From: Zygnema cylindricum
Lineage: Eukaryota; Streptophyta; Zygnematophyceae; Zygnematales; Zygnemataceae
NCBI GenBank assembly: GCA_037447655.1
Contig: JBBHKE010000302.1
Span: 156,770-220,769 of the forward strand
Length of the DNA: 64,000 nt
Direction of reading: 5' to 3'
Numbering within the stretch: position 1 is the first letter of the stretch; every line of letters begins with the position of its first letter. The translations under genes were made by a program, and so were the position numbers. Shown here one piece after another: positions 34,076-43,964 of the stretch. Below the pieces are notes generated by a model. It did no database searches. It saw nothing but the letters and a program-made list of their open reading frames with translations, and was not told the origin of the DNA.

Positions 34076-34261
34076 AAAACGTAAATGCCAAACAAACTAT
34101 ATATGAAAAACATTGGGAAAGAAGCGAGCACACATAAAAAGGCAAAGTACCAAACAACGTGGAAATGAGCAATAGGACAAAAGTGACAACAAAGTATCAT
34201 ATCATAACAAGAAATACCAAATCAACAACCCACAACAAAACTATTTTCATGATTATTATTT

Positions 34262-35020
34262 TCTTCATCAGTTTGGAGTGGCAACTCAAAGCAGTTGTGG
34301 GGTCGTGGTCCAAGGGATTCGAACTTTGCTGGATGTCCATCCGGATTGGTTACTCTTTCCAATTGATGTTTCCAACGCCTTCAAGGTGGATCCGAACGAT
34401 GTTTTTTCAGGGCTTATGGCTGCCCCTTCCCCCATTGTCCAGATATTTCCCTTTGCTAGAGCCTTTATTTTTTGACTAGCAACCTCTCTTTTTGAGGTGA
34501 TGGTCATTTGGTTCCGCTTTCCTCAACGACCAGCACTCGTCAAGGTGAACCTTTTGGGAGAACTTTGCTTAGCCTTGCTCATTACCAGGCCCTCCACGCT
34601 TCTGCTACCGATTTCCCTTCTTACCTCGTCCCTTTGATTGTAGACGATACACACATTATTGACCATTTGGACTAAGTCATATTTGCCAAAAACCATTTCA
34701 AGGATCGTTTGGGAGAACCCAACCTTTTTGGCTAAAACTAAAAGTGTGTTATTTGGTCACCTAGTGATATTCCTCATTCTATTAACCACCCTCCTAATTC
34801 GTAAACTCCTTTTCGATCCGATGGCATTCTTGTGTTGGGCTGCCGTCTTAGTTCAGATACTTTCATGACCCAGTTTCTTGATTTTGCTCTTCGGACCGAT
34901 TTGTTCCACGTGGACGACCTTCCCAACCTTTGTAATCCCCAGCGGCTTTTGCTCTTTTGACAAGGTGTTTCTCCCACCACCCGTCCTACCTCTCTCACAC
35001 TTCCCCTCCCACCCCAACAC
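34262..35020 (+). pseudogene. Decayed LINE reverse-transcriptase fragment
   Basis: It corresponds to positions of about 60070-60835 of the better-preserved LINE. Shared peptides in broken frames are LLDVHPDW, DVSNAF and LMAAPSPIVQ (frame at 34278), with later matches around gtagacgatacacac and ccgtcctacctctctcac. Multiple frameshifts and stops. Both element ends are missing, and its right edge abuts the last visible exon of the Lsi2-like pseudogene. Confidence 0.75.
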
Positions 35021-35031
35021 CTCATCCATTT

Positions 35032-35146
35032 CGCCAAAAGCAGCCACGCTCTCGTCACATCCACGCCAAAAGAAGCCATGCTCTCGTCACAGAAACGCCG
35101 GGAGTCGAAGCAACCAAGGCAGCAATTCGGGGTCCCAAAAGTAGAA
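35032..35146 (-). pseudogene. Lsi2-like exon 5 with 32-bp internal tandem duplication
   Basis: Acceptor tgtattgcag. It encodes VLLLGPRIAALVAS and VTRAWLLLAW, the family motif after the conserved SNVASNVPT. The 32-bp unit containing agccacgctctcgtcac occurs twice (35032-35063, 35064-35095), so VTRAWLLLA is encoded twice, with a TGA between the copies in the original frame. Confidence 0.7.
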
Positions 35147-35394
35147 CTGCAATACAAATAAGGAGAAAAATAGGAGTGGTGAGTGAACCAAAGAAAGGAA
35201 AGAACAGAGATTCTGTGAGCAAGGGGTCAGAAACCAGAACAGGGGAAGCCGAGCAATCCAAGGTCCCAAAAGTAGCACTGTAAAAAGGTTAAGGAGAAAA
35301 TGGATGTATTAAGGGAGCCGAATAAAAGGAAGAAGAGAGAAGCAGAGAGCGAGGGGTCCCAAAAATAGCAGTGCAAAAATGAAGGAGAAAATGG
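35129..35394 (-). repeat. Tandem echo of Lsi2-like exon 5 acceptor (3 copies)
   Basis: On the plus strand the real junction ggggtcccaaaagtagaactg (35129-35149) recurs as aaggtcccaaaagtagcactg (35261-35280) and gaggggtcccaaaaatagcag (35352-35372). Each is followed by aaggagaaaa. On the minus strand each therefore reads a pyrimidine tract, an AG-like site and LLLGP-type codons. Confidence 0.85.
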
Positions 35395-36200
35395 GAACTT
35401 CATAGATCGTTATAACCATATACATAACTTGCGTGTATATATGTTGAGTGAAAAGAGGGAAGCAGGGAGTTAACCAAACTAAGGGAAAAAAGGGGAACAA
35501 CCAGCAGACGAATTGAAGGAAAAAGAGAAAAGCATGGAGTGAGTGATTGAATGAAGTGTATTCAAGAGAGTGTGACGTCCCAGACATGAAGCAAATTTAT
35601 ATCTTTAAATAGTTGGTGGAAGATAGAAAATGGTCATGGAAGTTGCTTATGTGATTTGGCTGAACTCTTCGAGAATTAAAAACAGATTGGTGGAAACGTA
35701 CGAGTATACAAAGTTTGAAAGTTATGTTACATGTTCATCTCTTTTTATCAGTCTCATTTAACATGGAAAATTTTTGCTCAACTTTATTGTAGGTAAACCA
35801 AAAGATACCAAAAGATTTAAACCCGTAATATCATACAACTTTGTAAGCACTTCGGGAAAAAATCAGACATCTGCTGTGACTTAAAGAATTTACGAGTGGG
35901 AAATAGAATGCAAGTAAGGTACAGAAGAAATAGAGAATGGAATTTAGTTCAGAATGAGAGGGAAGACGGAGTGAGTGTGAGGGAAGACACAGTGAGTGTG
36001 AGGGAAGACAGAGTGAGCCAGGGAGGACTCAATGAGTGGATGAGTGAATACGGTGAGAGGAATGGAGTAGAATGAAAGAATTAGCCAACAAAAAATGGTT
36101 GGAGGGGGTCGCAGGCTCAAGGCGTTGAAGCTTACGCTTCATTAAAAAGAAAATCCCGACGGATTTGCAGGAGGCACTTAAAAAGCTTATTGAAGCGTAC
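35147..36200 (-). other. Intron 4 of the Lsi2-like pseudogene
   Basis: Besides the two echo copies of the exon 5 start, it holds a 25-bp tandem motif gtgagggaagacagagtgag repeated about 2.5 times at 35957-36018. No other gene was recognised. Confidence 0.6.
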
Positions 36201-36390
36201 CTGTGGGAACATTGGAAGCCACATTGGAAAGCAGTGTGACCACAGAACTTAGCACAGCCAGTCCCCCAGGTTTGTCCACTCTTGAATGTGGCTCCACTGC
36301 ATTCCAAAGACACCCAGGAAGACCAGTGGCATTAAAGCCCTCCACCGCAATGAACATCTTCGAGAAAAAAACCAGAAGAGAATAAGAAAC
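36201..36390 (-). pseudogene. Lsi2-like exon 4
   Basis: Acceptor tactttgcag, donor CACAG/gtacgc. Sixty-three intact codons, [19 protein letters not shown] to [11 protein letters not shown], the most conserved segment of the family. Confidence 0.85.
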
Positions 36391-36804
36391 CTGCAAAGTA
36401 ACCGTTGGTGTCAACGGAAGAAGCAAACCGGGATGTGACTTGTACATACATGCAAATAATTGGAACTATAAAGCTGGCGAAACTGCCCATAAAAGTCTGG
36501 ACTGTGAATTTGAGGTGTGATAAAAATAGAGTATAGAAACAAAAAACCTGACACGCAGAAACAAAGAAACGAATAAGAGATGAATTGTCAAAATTAGATT
36601 AAATTAGATTAGACGAGTTGGGGATGAGACGAAGATTATATTGTTATCCCACTTCTATTCTCCAAATTTTCCTCTTCGTGTTGGCCTTTTCTTCTTTGAC
36701 CATTAGTCTCCTTTTCTCTGTTGAAAGTGGGCTAGTCCCGCTTTCCTCTGCAATATAAGACGGAAACTGAGTGAAATCCATTTAAGTTAAGCGACGTTAA
36801 TCAC

Positions 36805-36965
36805 CTTGGCCAGCATTGGTCCAGCATCCACGCGATCGGCAACTATGAAAATAACTGCTGCTCCTGTAGCCACCCATGCTAAGTCGAGCCCGGCCACCCA
36901 TGCTAAGTCGAGCCCGGCCAGAAAACAACCTAGCATACCTACAGTAATATGTAACATTGTAGACA
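36805..36965 (-). pseudogene. Lsi2-like exon 3 with exact 24-bp duplication
   Basis: It encodes MLHITVGMLGCFLAGLDLAWV and ATGAAVIFIVADRVDAG. The 24-bp unit is perfectly repeated (36871-36894, 36895-36918), inserting eight extra residues GLDLAWVA in a membrane helix. Donor AAG/gtgatt. Confidence 0.8.
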
Positions 36966-37705
36966 CTGATTGTAAACAGAGATTTTTCGAGAAATGCGAA
37001 GCTTCCTGAGACTCCTTAACAAAGTTGTTCTTTCTCAATTTGCTTGAGTCATGGCATCAATCTCTGTAGATTGTTGATCTCTTCTAGAGGACACGGATTC
37101 TTCCTCTGGATGCATGGAAGTCGAGGAGGTTGCAGTCAAAGAAAAACAACGGAGAGAGGAGTTTTGGTTAAGATATTAAGAACTAACAGTACATTTTTCT
37201 GAGTGTCAAAATCGTACTAGGTTTCTGCTGAACGAGGTCACTTTCATGACATCTACAATAGAGTTAGCAAAATTCCTATGACCTGGTTACCTACCACGAC
37301 CTGCCGGGAGTCCTTGGCACGATATCAAACCAGCTCTTCTAGAAATGTTCATAGGAGTAAGCTTTGCACACTTCTAATAAGCTGCAGTTTCATCACTTCT
37401 GTCTCGGAATCCTCATAAACAATACATTTCCAACCGATCAAATTAAAACTCAGATCAGGAACTCCTCTAAGACTCATAATGCCTCTAATAACATTCTCCC
37501 AAATCTTCTGTCTCGATGACCAAAAAATCATGACAGTGTGACTGAAATGGTGGTGATGAACTGTGTGATGTGTTCTGTTCCCCGAGAACAAATCAGGTTT
37601 TTTTACAGTAACTTAGTTGAACTACTGTACAAAATAATAAATTGTGTGAAATGCATTCATCCTAAAAGAATTACATCAAAATTAATGCCGATTAGAATCA
37701 CATCA

Positions 37706-39540
37706 TGTTGTCCATAGCCATTTTCAGCCATGAATGTACCCTCGGAAGCACCACAGACTACCCCAAAACAGCCTACTTTGATTCCACTCATAATTCTACA
37801 GAATTACCGAACCAAGCTGAAACTACACAAGCAAATAGTTCTTAGGCCACTAAGTATTCCCACAAATTTTGATATAAATATACCAACCATATACCAACCA
37901 GAATTCCCACATTACCCAGTCAAAGGTGCAGAAAAACAGCCTGCAAGAACTTTGATAAATCTGACCAACTTCACAATGAAGCCCCAAGCAAACCAGACAC
38001 ACACTAGGTCTGCAAATTTGCAAGTTTGCCACAAAATTGCCAATACAAGGAGGAACACACATGCAAAATTTCAGATAATTCTGCCAGTAGAACTGAGAGC
38101 AATCCTCAGATGAAATTCCCAAAAGGGAGCAAGATGAAATTCCCAAAAGGGAGCAAAACAGTTTCTGTCAAAAAAGTTCCTTAGTCTAAAAATGACTAAG
38201 GGTAAGGTTCCATTAGGGAAAAAATGTCGTTGTCTACTGAAAGCCATACTCTTTCGTACACTCTTTCGTACAGTGCCGTACCAAAAAAAATAAAATGTCA
38301 GAAAAACAAGCCTACTGAATGAGGGATTTGATTCTCCACGTTTATGGGCGTAAACGTGGACCGTCAGATGCATAATCGGAAACTCCATCGTCTAACACTT
38401 TCAGTTCGTAACAAGTGACCCGGAGTAGGTCAATTCTTAGCGCCTGAACGAATAGCATCGTGCCTCGTGGAAAAGTGAACAAATATCCACGACGACCGCG
38501 CGACCAAGTGAGTACACGTCGCGTATGACATGTGCCTTCCGCCAAGGAGGATGCGATGCCACCGGAAGCCGCTAGAAAATCTTTGACGGGGGATATTGTT
38601 TCACGCGTCTGTTGTCATCCACTAACCATTCTAACATTTTCGTACGCTTTTACAAATCTTAAGTTTCGTCCGCCCGTATAAATTTTATTCAATACGTCGT
38701 ACGAGTCAATTTTTACCTTTGTTGGTACGAATAGGTGGTCACAATTTGCTGTCAGAGATTCTTTGAATATTTTCAAAATCGTATTCATCAATTACGTGGA
38801 CCAATCAAGTTTCGCCACGCAAAAACAATGTTGGTTACTGACCCGACACAATGGAACGATGGCTTCAGTAGACGATTTTTTGACGTTTACTGAGACCGCC
38901 TAATGGAACAACGCTCTAAGTCCTACAAATATACACTACAACTTACTACTAACTGTACGGAGGCATACCAGCCGTACGTAATCAATCATCTACCTCAATT
39001 AATGTGAGTGTACTTCAGATCTAAACTAATAATTAATACACAAGACAAAACATTGCTAAATATTTACAAGTCTTACGAATTCAGTCAAACGAATCTGGAC
39101 CGTCCAAAGTAAATATCATGTGATGGACGCGATTTCGCCTCCCTCACCAAACTGACGGCGCCGCCGTCCGTAGTTCTTCTTGAGCACCCTTGATGTCGCG
39201 AAGCATAATCACCAAAATCCACTCGGCGAAATGACATCACTCCATCCAAATTAGTCCGTACCGGCTGCGTACTTCTTCAAAAACATTCCAGATCGGATCG
39301 TTTCGCGATCCGCCTTACATTTGACTTACATATTCCGTACTTCTTCATTTACTTGTTCACGCCACCCACTTAGTTCCGTATATCCCAAAAACAATTAGTA
39401 CCATTACTCCCCAAAATCCACAAATCAATTCGAACCTCCACAGTAAATCAAGATAGCATTAGAGTAGCGTACTGTACCCACAAAACATTATGTATGCACG
39501 AAACGACACGCACGCACGAAACTAACTTTTCAAACCAACA
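37706..39540 (-). repeat. 3' LTR interrupted by a DNA element
   Basis: Its outer part (37706-38200) matches 41032-41478 and its inner part (38916-39540) matches 41474-42116. The intervening 715 bp are absent from the other LTR. Divergence between the LTRs is a few percent by eye, so the insertion is old but not ancient. Confidence 0.9.
38201..38915. mobile_element. 715-bp DNA element G1 nested in the 3' LTR
   Basis: It is bounded by direct repeats CTAAG (38196-38200 and 38916-38920), and the sister LTR shows the empty site at about 41474-41483. The ends share an inverted GTTCCATTAGG core, and deeper in the element gtctactgaaagcc is inverted as ggcttcagtagac. No transposase frame was seen. 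Superfamily is undetermined. Confidence 0.8.
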
Positions 39541-39551
39541 CTCCCCCGAAA
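39541..39551 (-). other. Polypurine tract of the LTR element
   Basis: On the minus strand the bases TTCGGGGGAG directly precede the TGTTGG start of the 3' LTR, the expected place and composition for plus-strand priming. Confidence 0.6.
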
Positions 39552-39651
39552 ATTTAGTTTCGTGCTTCCGGAACAAAATATGCCGCGTGTAAAATATTGT
39601 TGTACCTTTTCGTACCTTCAAATTTCCTCCCTTCTTCCCTTTCGTTCAAAC

Positions 39652-39728
39652 GTCACCACTGCTTCCGCTGACGTCACCACCGCTTCCGCTGACGTCACCA
39701 CCGCTTCCGCTGACGTCACCACTCCCTC
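39652..39728. repeat. 21-bp tandem repeat inside the LTR element
   Basis: The unit cgcttccgctgacgtcaccac is repeated about 3.5 times between the gag stop and the polypurine tract. Confidence 0.9.
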
Positions 39729-39842
39729 AGCTGCCTTCCGCCATGTCTTCCATTTCCTCCAAGAATATCCTCCATAAAATCACTTCTCACGCTGTCTTCT
39801 TTTGACCACTTTCAGAATACGTTTTCTTCTACGATTCATCTT

Positions 39843-41057
39843 TTAAATTCTACTTCCTTTCTTCGTTTTCATACTGAATTTTGATGTTTTTCCCATTTTC
39901 GCAATTTTATTTTTTTCTTCCGTATTATAAACTTCTTCACGTGCTCCAATTTTGTGAAAACCTTTCCTCTCTCCTTCTCTAAGTGTATTAATTTCCTCCT
40001 GCAAATTATGTTTAGTTTCAACTTCCAAATCCCCTTCACTTCCTCCTAATATTTTTACTTCACTAACCGCTTCCTCTTGCACATCTTCATCACTCACCAA
40101 TCTGTCGTTTGTAAAAGTGACAAAAATCGACTCTTTTTCTGTCACCTCTTTCTTCACTCCATTTCCAGTATCAACATTTTTTTCTTTTCCTTCCTCGTGT
40201 TTCATATCTCGAAGTGCAATAATCGGCAAGTATACAGATTTTTCGACAGGAAGTGTAAACCTTCGTTTAGGGGGTCGAACTCGATGGTCATCCCATCCAT
40301 TCCTGAAAGTTCTTGCGACACATGTACTTTTATTTAGCGGACACACCCTGAAAGTATGTCCTACATCATTACAATAAAAACTGTTTTCTACCTTACAATT
40401 TTTCTTATTTCTTTGAAACTGTGATCTAAACCCTTGAAAATTCCCCCTAATCTTTAGAGCCTCGTTATTAGCCTCTTCCTCTAAAACACACCTGATTGCT
40501 AAAGGTACGTTCCAATCCATTTTATCAACATGTCTTAATCTATCTAAATCACACCTATATTCCTTAGGTAATCCTTTCATTAACATGTAAGCCTTTTGAG
40601 TATTTGTAAAGTTTCCTCCTGCAATATCATTTTCCGCAAACAATATTTATATGCCAATACAATAATCCAACATACTACCTCCATCATACTTATACTCAAC
40701 TATTTTTGTAATATTACTCATCCAATGATACACAAAAGTCTTTTGATATACACGTTCTAAGCTCTTCCATAATTCAGCTGCACTTTCAAGACCAAGGTGA
40801 GTCATTACAAGTTCCTCATTCAAGGATAGCTTGATAATCAGCAAACATTCATCGTTCTTCTCCTCCCATCCAACCGATGATTCACCACATGTCCCATCCA
40901 CCATATCCATTAGCTTCATTGACTTGAAGTAGCTCTCCTTCATACTCCTCCAATAATAATATTTAGAACCATCAAATATGGGCAGGGTTGATTCATCCAA
41001 AATGGGTAGCCATGGGCGTGGGCCTATAACCTCTTGTCCATAGCCATTTTCAACCAT
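39843..41057 (-). pseudogene. Copia Gag (UBN2-type) with CCHC zinc knuckle, broken in two frames
   Basis: The first part (41057-40647) reads LPIFDGSKYYYWRSMKESYF, then LNEELVMTHLGLESAAELW and LERVYQK. The second (40643-39843) reads TNTQKAYMLMKGLPKEY and a zinc knuckle of CX4HX4C-like form (FYCNDVGHTFRVCPLNKSTC), then an acidic, lysine-rich tail. A stop and frame break near 40645 separate them; the knuckle's first Cys pair is irregular. Gag would form the retroelement particle. Its ATG at 41057 lies inside the last 25 bp of the 5' LTR, so the priming site falls within the gag reading frame. Confidence 0.8.
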
Positions 41058-42116
41058 GAATGTACCCTCGGAAGCACCACAAACTACCCCAAAACAGCCT
41101 TCTTTGATTCCACTCAGAATTCTACAAAATTACCAAACCAAGCGGAAACTACACAAGAAGATAGTTCCTAGGCCACTAAGTATTCCCACAAATTCTGATA
41201 TAAATATACCAACTTGAATTCCCACATTACCCAATCAAAGGTGCAGAAAAACAGCCTGCCAGAACTTTGATAAATCTGACCAACTTCACAATGAAGCCCC
41301 AAGCAAACCAGACTTATACTAGGTCTGAAAATTTGCCACAATATTGAAAATACAAGGAGGAACACACATGCAAAATTTCTGATAATTCTGCTTATAGAAC
41401 TGAGAGAAATACTCAGATGAAATTCCCAAAAGGGAGCAAAACAGTTTCTGTCCAAAAAGTTCCCTAGTCTAAAAATGACTAAGTCCTACAAATATACACT
41501 ACAAATATACACTACAGCTTACTACTAACTGTACGGAGGCATACCAGCCGTACGTAATCAACCATCTACCTCAATTAATGTGAGTGTACTTCAGATTTAA
41601 ACTAATAATTAATACACAAGACAAAACATTGCTAAATATTTACAAGTCTTACGAATTCAGTCAAACGAATCTGGACCGTCCAAAATAAATATCATGTGAT
41701 GGACGCGATTTCGCCTCCCTCACCAAACTGACGGCGTCGCCGTCCGTAGTTCTTCTTGAGCACCCTTGATGTCGTGAAGCATAATCAACAAAATCCACTT
41801 GGCGAAATGACATCACTCCATCTAAATTAGTCCGTACCGGCGGCGTACTTCTTCAAAAACATTCCAGATCGGATCGCTTCGCGATCCGCCTTACATTTGA
41901 CTTACATATTCCGTACTTCTTCATTTACTTGTTCACGCCACCCACTTAGTTCCGTATATCCCAAAAACAATTAGTACCATTACTCCCCAAAATTCACAAA
42001 TCAATTCGAACCTCCACAGTAAATCAAGATAGCATTAGAGTAGCGTACTGTACCCACAAAACATTATGTATGCACGAAACGACACGCACGCACGAAACTA
42101 AATTTTAAAACCAACA
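41032..42116 (-). repeat. 5' LTR of the gag-only element
   Basis: Uninterrupted LTR of about 1085 bp. On the minus strand it starts TGTTGGTTTTAAAATTTAG and ends ...GGACAAGA, with one change from the CAACA terminus of its sister. Target duplication CATCA follows at 42117-42121 on the plus strand. Confidence 0.88.
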
Positions 42117-42137
42117 CATCAAAACTGCTTACTCAAC

Positions 42138-43039
42138 CTAACACTGTTAATTGGTGTGCTGTTGAAGAACAAATATGCTCACTTTGCATTTGTGCCTGTG
42201 ATACGTCCAACATGCCACTAGTACCACTCGAGAGTGTCCTTTGTGCTTGTAGGTCTTTTTTATCACCGTTCTCCCAACTGCATTTTCCAATTGATTCAAC
42301 AACATTTAACTCACAATCTGCTCCACACTCTTTGAGCACATTTTTGAAGCTCCTCCCTGCTCCATCAATATCCAATCCATGGCATTCATTTGCTTAAGAG
42401 ATGCATTCTGCCCTGCTTCACTTTCCTCCTTCTCCAATTTTTCAGCCATCTCTCCACCCTTTCGCCGTTGTTCTATAATCACAGCTGACTGCGACAGCTG
42501 AGGTAAGAGTTCTCTTACAACCATCTGATTTCCATCCATTTCCTGTGACATCATTGATGAATTTGCCGCCTCCAATTCCCGCGAATCAATTATTTCACCT
42601 GCTTTCTTGACAACAATTTCAAATTCATTGCTCCTTTGCCGTGCAAGATTTTTCTTTGCAAAATGCTTCCGGTACAGAGCCAACAAACCTAAAGTGTTTG
42701 CCAGTAACCCTAGCGCGGTGGATGGTAACACTCCTAGGAAAAAAATTCTAAATCCAACGTTTCCTTGCAATGTAATAACAATGTTCTGAGGATTTCCAAT
42801 TGGTGTTGCAGCAGAACCAATATTAGCGCTTGTTGCAAGAGCCAAAAGGAAAGGTTTAGGAGGAAGGTCATGGCTCTGCAAAGGTCAAACAAAAAGGCGG
42901 TGGAGGTAATACAAGCAGTGTCATTTGTGAGAAGTGCTGAGCTGGCGCATGCACAAAGACAAACACGGCACAGCAAATCGCGTCCACCATAACTGGGCCA
43001 GCTTAGCAGCGCACGCAAGCTTAGCAGCGCACGCAGATA
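42138..43039 (-). pseudogene. Lsi2-like exon 2
   Basis: Acceptor catggcag at 43040-43044 on the plus strand. It starts YLRALLS, then a six-residue repeat LRALLS from an exact 18-bp duplication (43000-43017, 43018-43035), GGRDLLCRVC, ALLTNDTACITSTAF, a one-base frameshift near 42877, then HDLPPKPFLLALATSANIG and a long cytosolic loop. The frame changes again near 42360, and the 3' donor is uncertain. Confidence 0.7.
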
Positions 43040-43145
43040 CTGCCATGCAACCATCCAACCTAGCAGGCTTCTACGTCATCCCTGTTGGTTGGAGGATCAG
43101 CTGATTTCTGAAAAGATGGCACATGGCACAAGACACATGCCGCAT

Positions 43146-43205
43146 GACACGTGGCAGCTGCACCTGGAATAAGTTGACACGTGGCAGCTGCACTTGGAAA
43201 AAGTT
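43146..43205 (-). repeat. 30-bp tandem duplication of the exon 1 donor
   Basis: Units 43146-43175 and 43176-43205 differ at two or three bases (core gacacgtggcagctgcac). On the minus strand each carries TTCCAR/GTGCAG, so the Lsi2-like exon 1 has two equivalent donors 30 bp apart. Confidence 0.85.
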
Positions 43206-43445
43206 TGCACGCTGAAGATAGGCGGCCAGCAGCACGGTGGAAAAAAAAGAGCGCCAAGATGCGAAGATCAACGGCCTGAATGCGTCTGCGGGAGAAAGTA
43301 CAGTCGTGACGACCATGAGAGATGCGCACAGCAAAGCGCCTCTGGTGCGCCCTATAAGAAGGCATCGGAGAGTTGGAAATGTGGCCGAGAGCCAGAAAAC
43401 AGTGAAAGAGAGCGTGCCAAGGACGACCGTACGAGCGTCCGTCAT
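43164..43445 (-). pseudogene. Lsi2-like exon 1
   Basis: From ATG at 43445: MTDARTVVLGTLSFTVFWL, FPTLRCLLIGRTRGALL, MVVTTVLSPADAF, then a segment where the expected AVDLRILALFF is encoded in the neighbouring frame, and again the original frame with TVLLAAYLQRANFF. The swapped segment is about 16 codons. Ends at CAA or CAG before gtgcag. Confidence 0.72.
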
Positions 43446-43964
43446 GGCCGTGCGGATCAGAATGTGGCAGCCATGGCTCGAGAGGTGTAGAGTCTGCAAA
43501 ATAAAAACAGGATGAAGCGAGACGATTGTCACGAGTTTCTTCACAATGAACATAAACTGCACAAGAATGAATGCACACAAAACAAAACATGTTGTATTGT
43601 ACTATTCTATACATACAGTATTGTAATGTCCTGTTCGAGTGTTCGGAGTTTACAGTACAGTACTGTACCGTAATTAACTGTACCTTCCACAATGTACTTT
43701 GCCATATGTCTTTGTTGACCGTATCAGTATTGCCGATTGTATCAGAGATTGTGAAAGGTGGCGCCAACATTGGAGGACGATAGTCGCACGTAATTAGTGT
43801 TGAAATAAAATCTAGAGTGAAGGGAATCTTTCAAGCGAATCATTTATGTCTGAAAGCCTGAATAAATGCGTGCCAATTTCACATTTAAACGACAGTGGCA
43901 CACTCAAAAGAATCCCGACGCTGCTCTACAATAGTCTATGAGGTTATAACATTAAGGGAATTGA
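43446..43964 (-). promoter_or_regulatory. Upstream region of the Lsi2-like pseudogene
   Basis: It has a GTAC-rich stretch (43650-43675, tacagtacagtactgtacc) and no recognised gene. No promoter element can be identified with confidence. Confidence 0.35.

Larger units (their letters stand above)
37706..42116 (-). mobile_element. Gag-only copia-type LTR retrotransposon
   Basis: Minus-oriented element between two 5-bp target duplications CATCA (37701-37705 and 42117-42121). The LTRs end TGTTG...CAACA. The internal part (39541-41031) encodes only Gag; no protease, integrase or reverse transcriptase frames are present, so it is non-autonomous and would need an autonomous relative. It lies in the intron of the Lsi2-like pseudogene in the same orientation. 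The 3' LTR has been lengthened by a nested DNA element. Confidence 0.9.
35030..43445 (-). pseudogene. Lsi2-like silicon/arsenite efflux carrier pseudogene
   Basis: Minus strand. Exon 1 43445-43194 (or 43164), exon 2 43039 to about 42138, exon 3 36965-36805, exon 4 36390-36201, exon 5 from 35146 to about 35060. The family (ArsB/NhaD superfamily, plant Lsi2) exports silicic acid or arsenite at the plasma membrane. Matches: VVLGTLSFTVFW and IGRTRGALL at the N-terminus, ASSALLTNDTACITSTAF, PPKPFLLALATSANIGSAA then [34 protein letters not shown] and VLLLGPRIAALVAS. Lesions: a two-step frame swap at 43245-43290, a one-base frameshift near 42877, a probable frame change near 42360, TGA at the end of exon 5, and no trace of the C-terminal 80-odd residues. 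An in-frame 24-bp duplication lengthens a membrane helix. Sequencing error could explain some lesions, but not all. Confidence 0.8.

Noticed and set aside
34774-35283. Several overlapping open frames on both strands as separate genes
   Set aside because: They are explained by the LINE fragment and by exon 5 of the Lsi2-like pseudogene with its tandem copies.
39652-39728. CRISPR-like or regulatory array
   Set aside because: It is a simple 21-bp tandem repeat inside the LTR element, without spacers.
43060-43770. A 236-codon minus-strand frame as one protein
   Set aside because: Only a short middle part (AVDLRILALFF) matches the Lsi2 family; the rest is 5' flank and out-of-frame exon 1 sequence.
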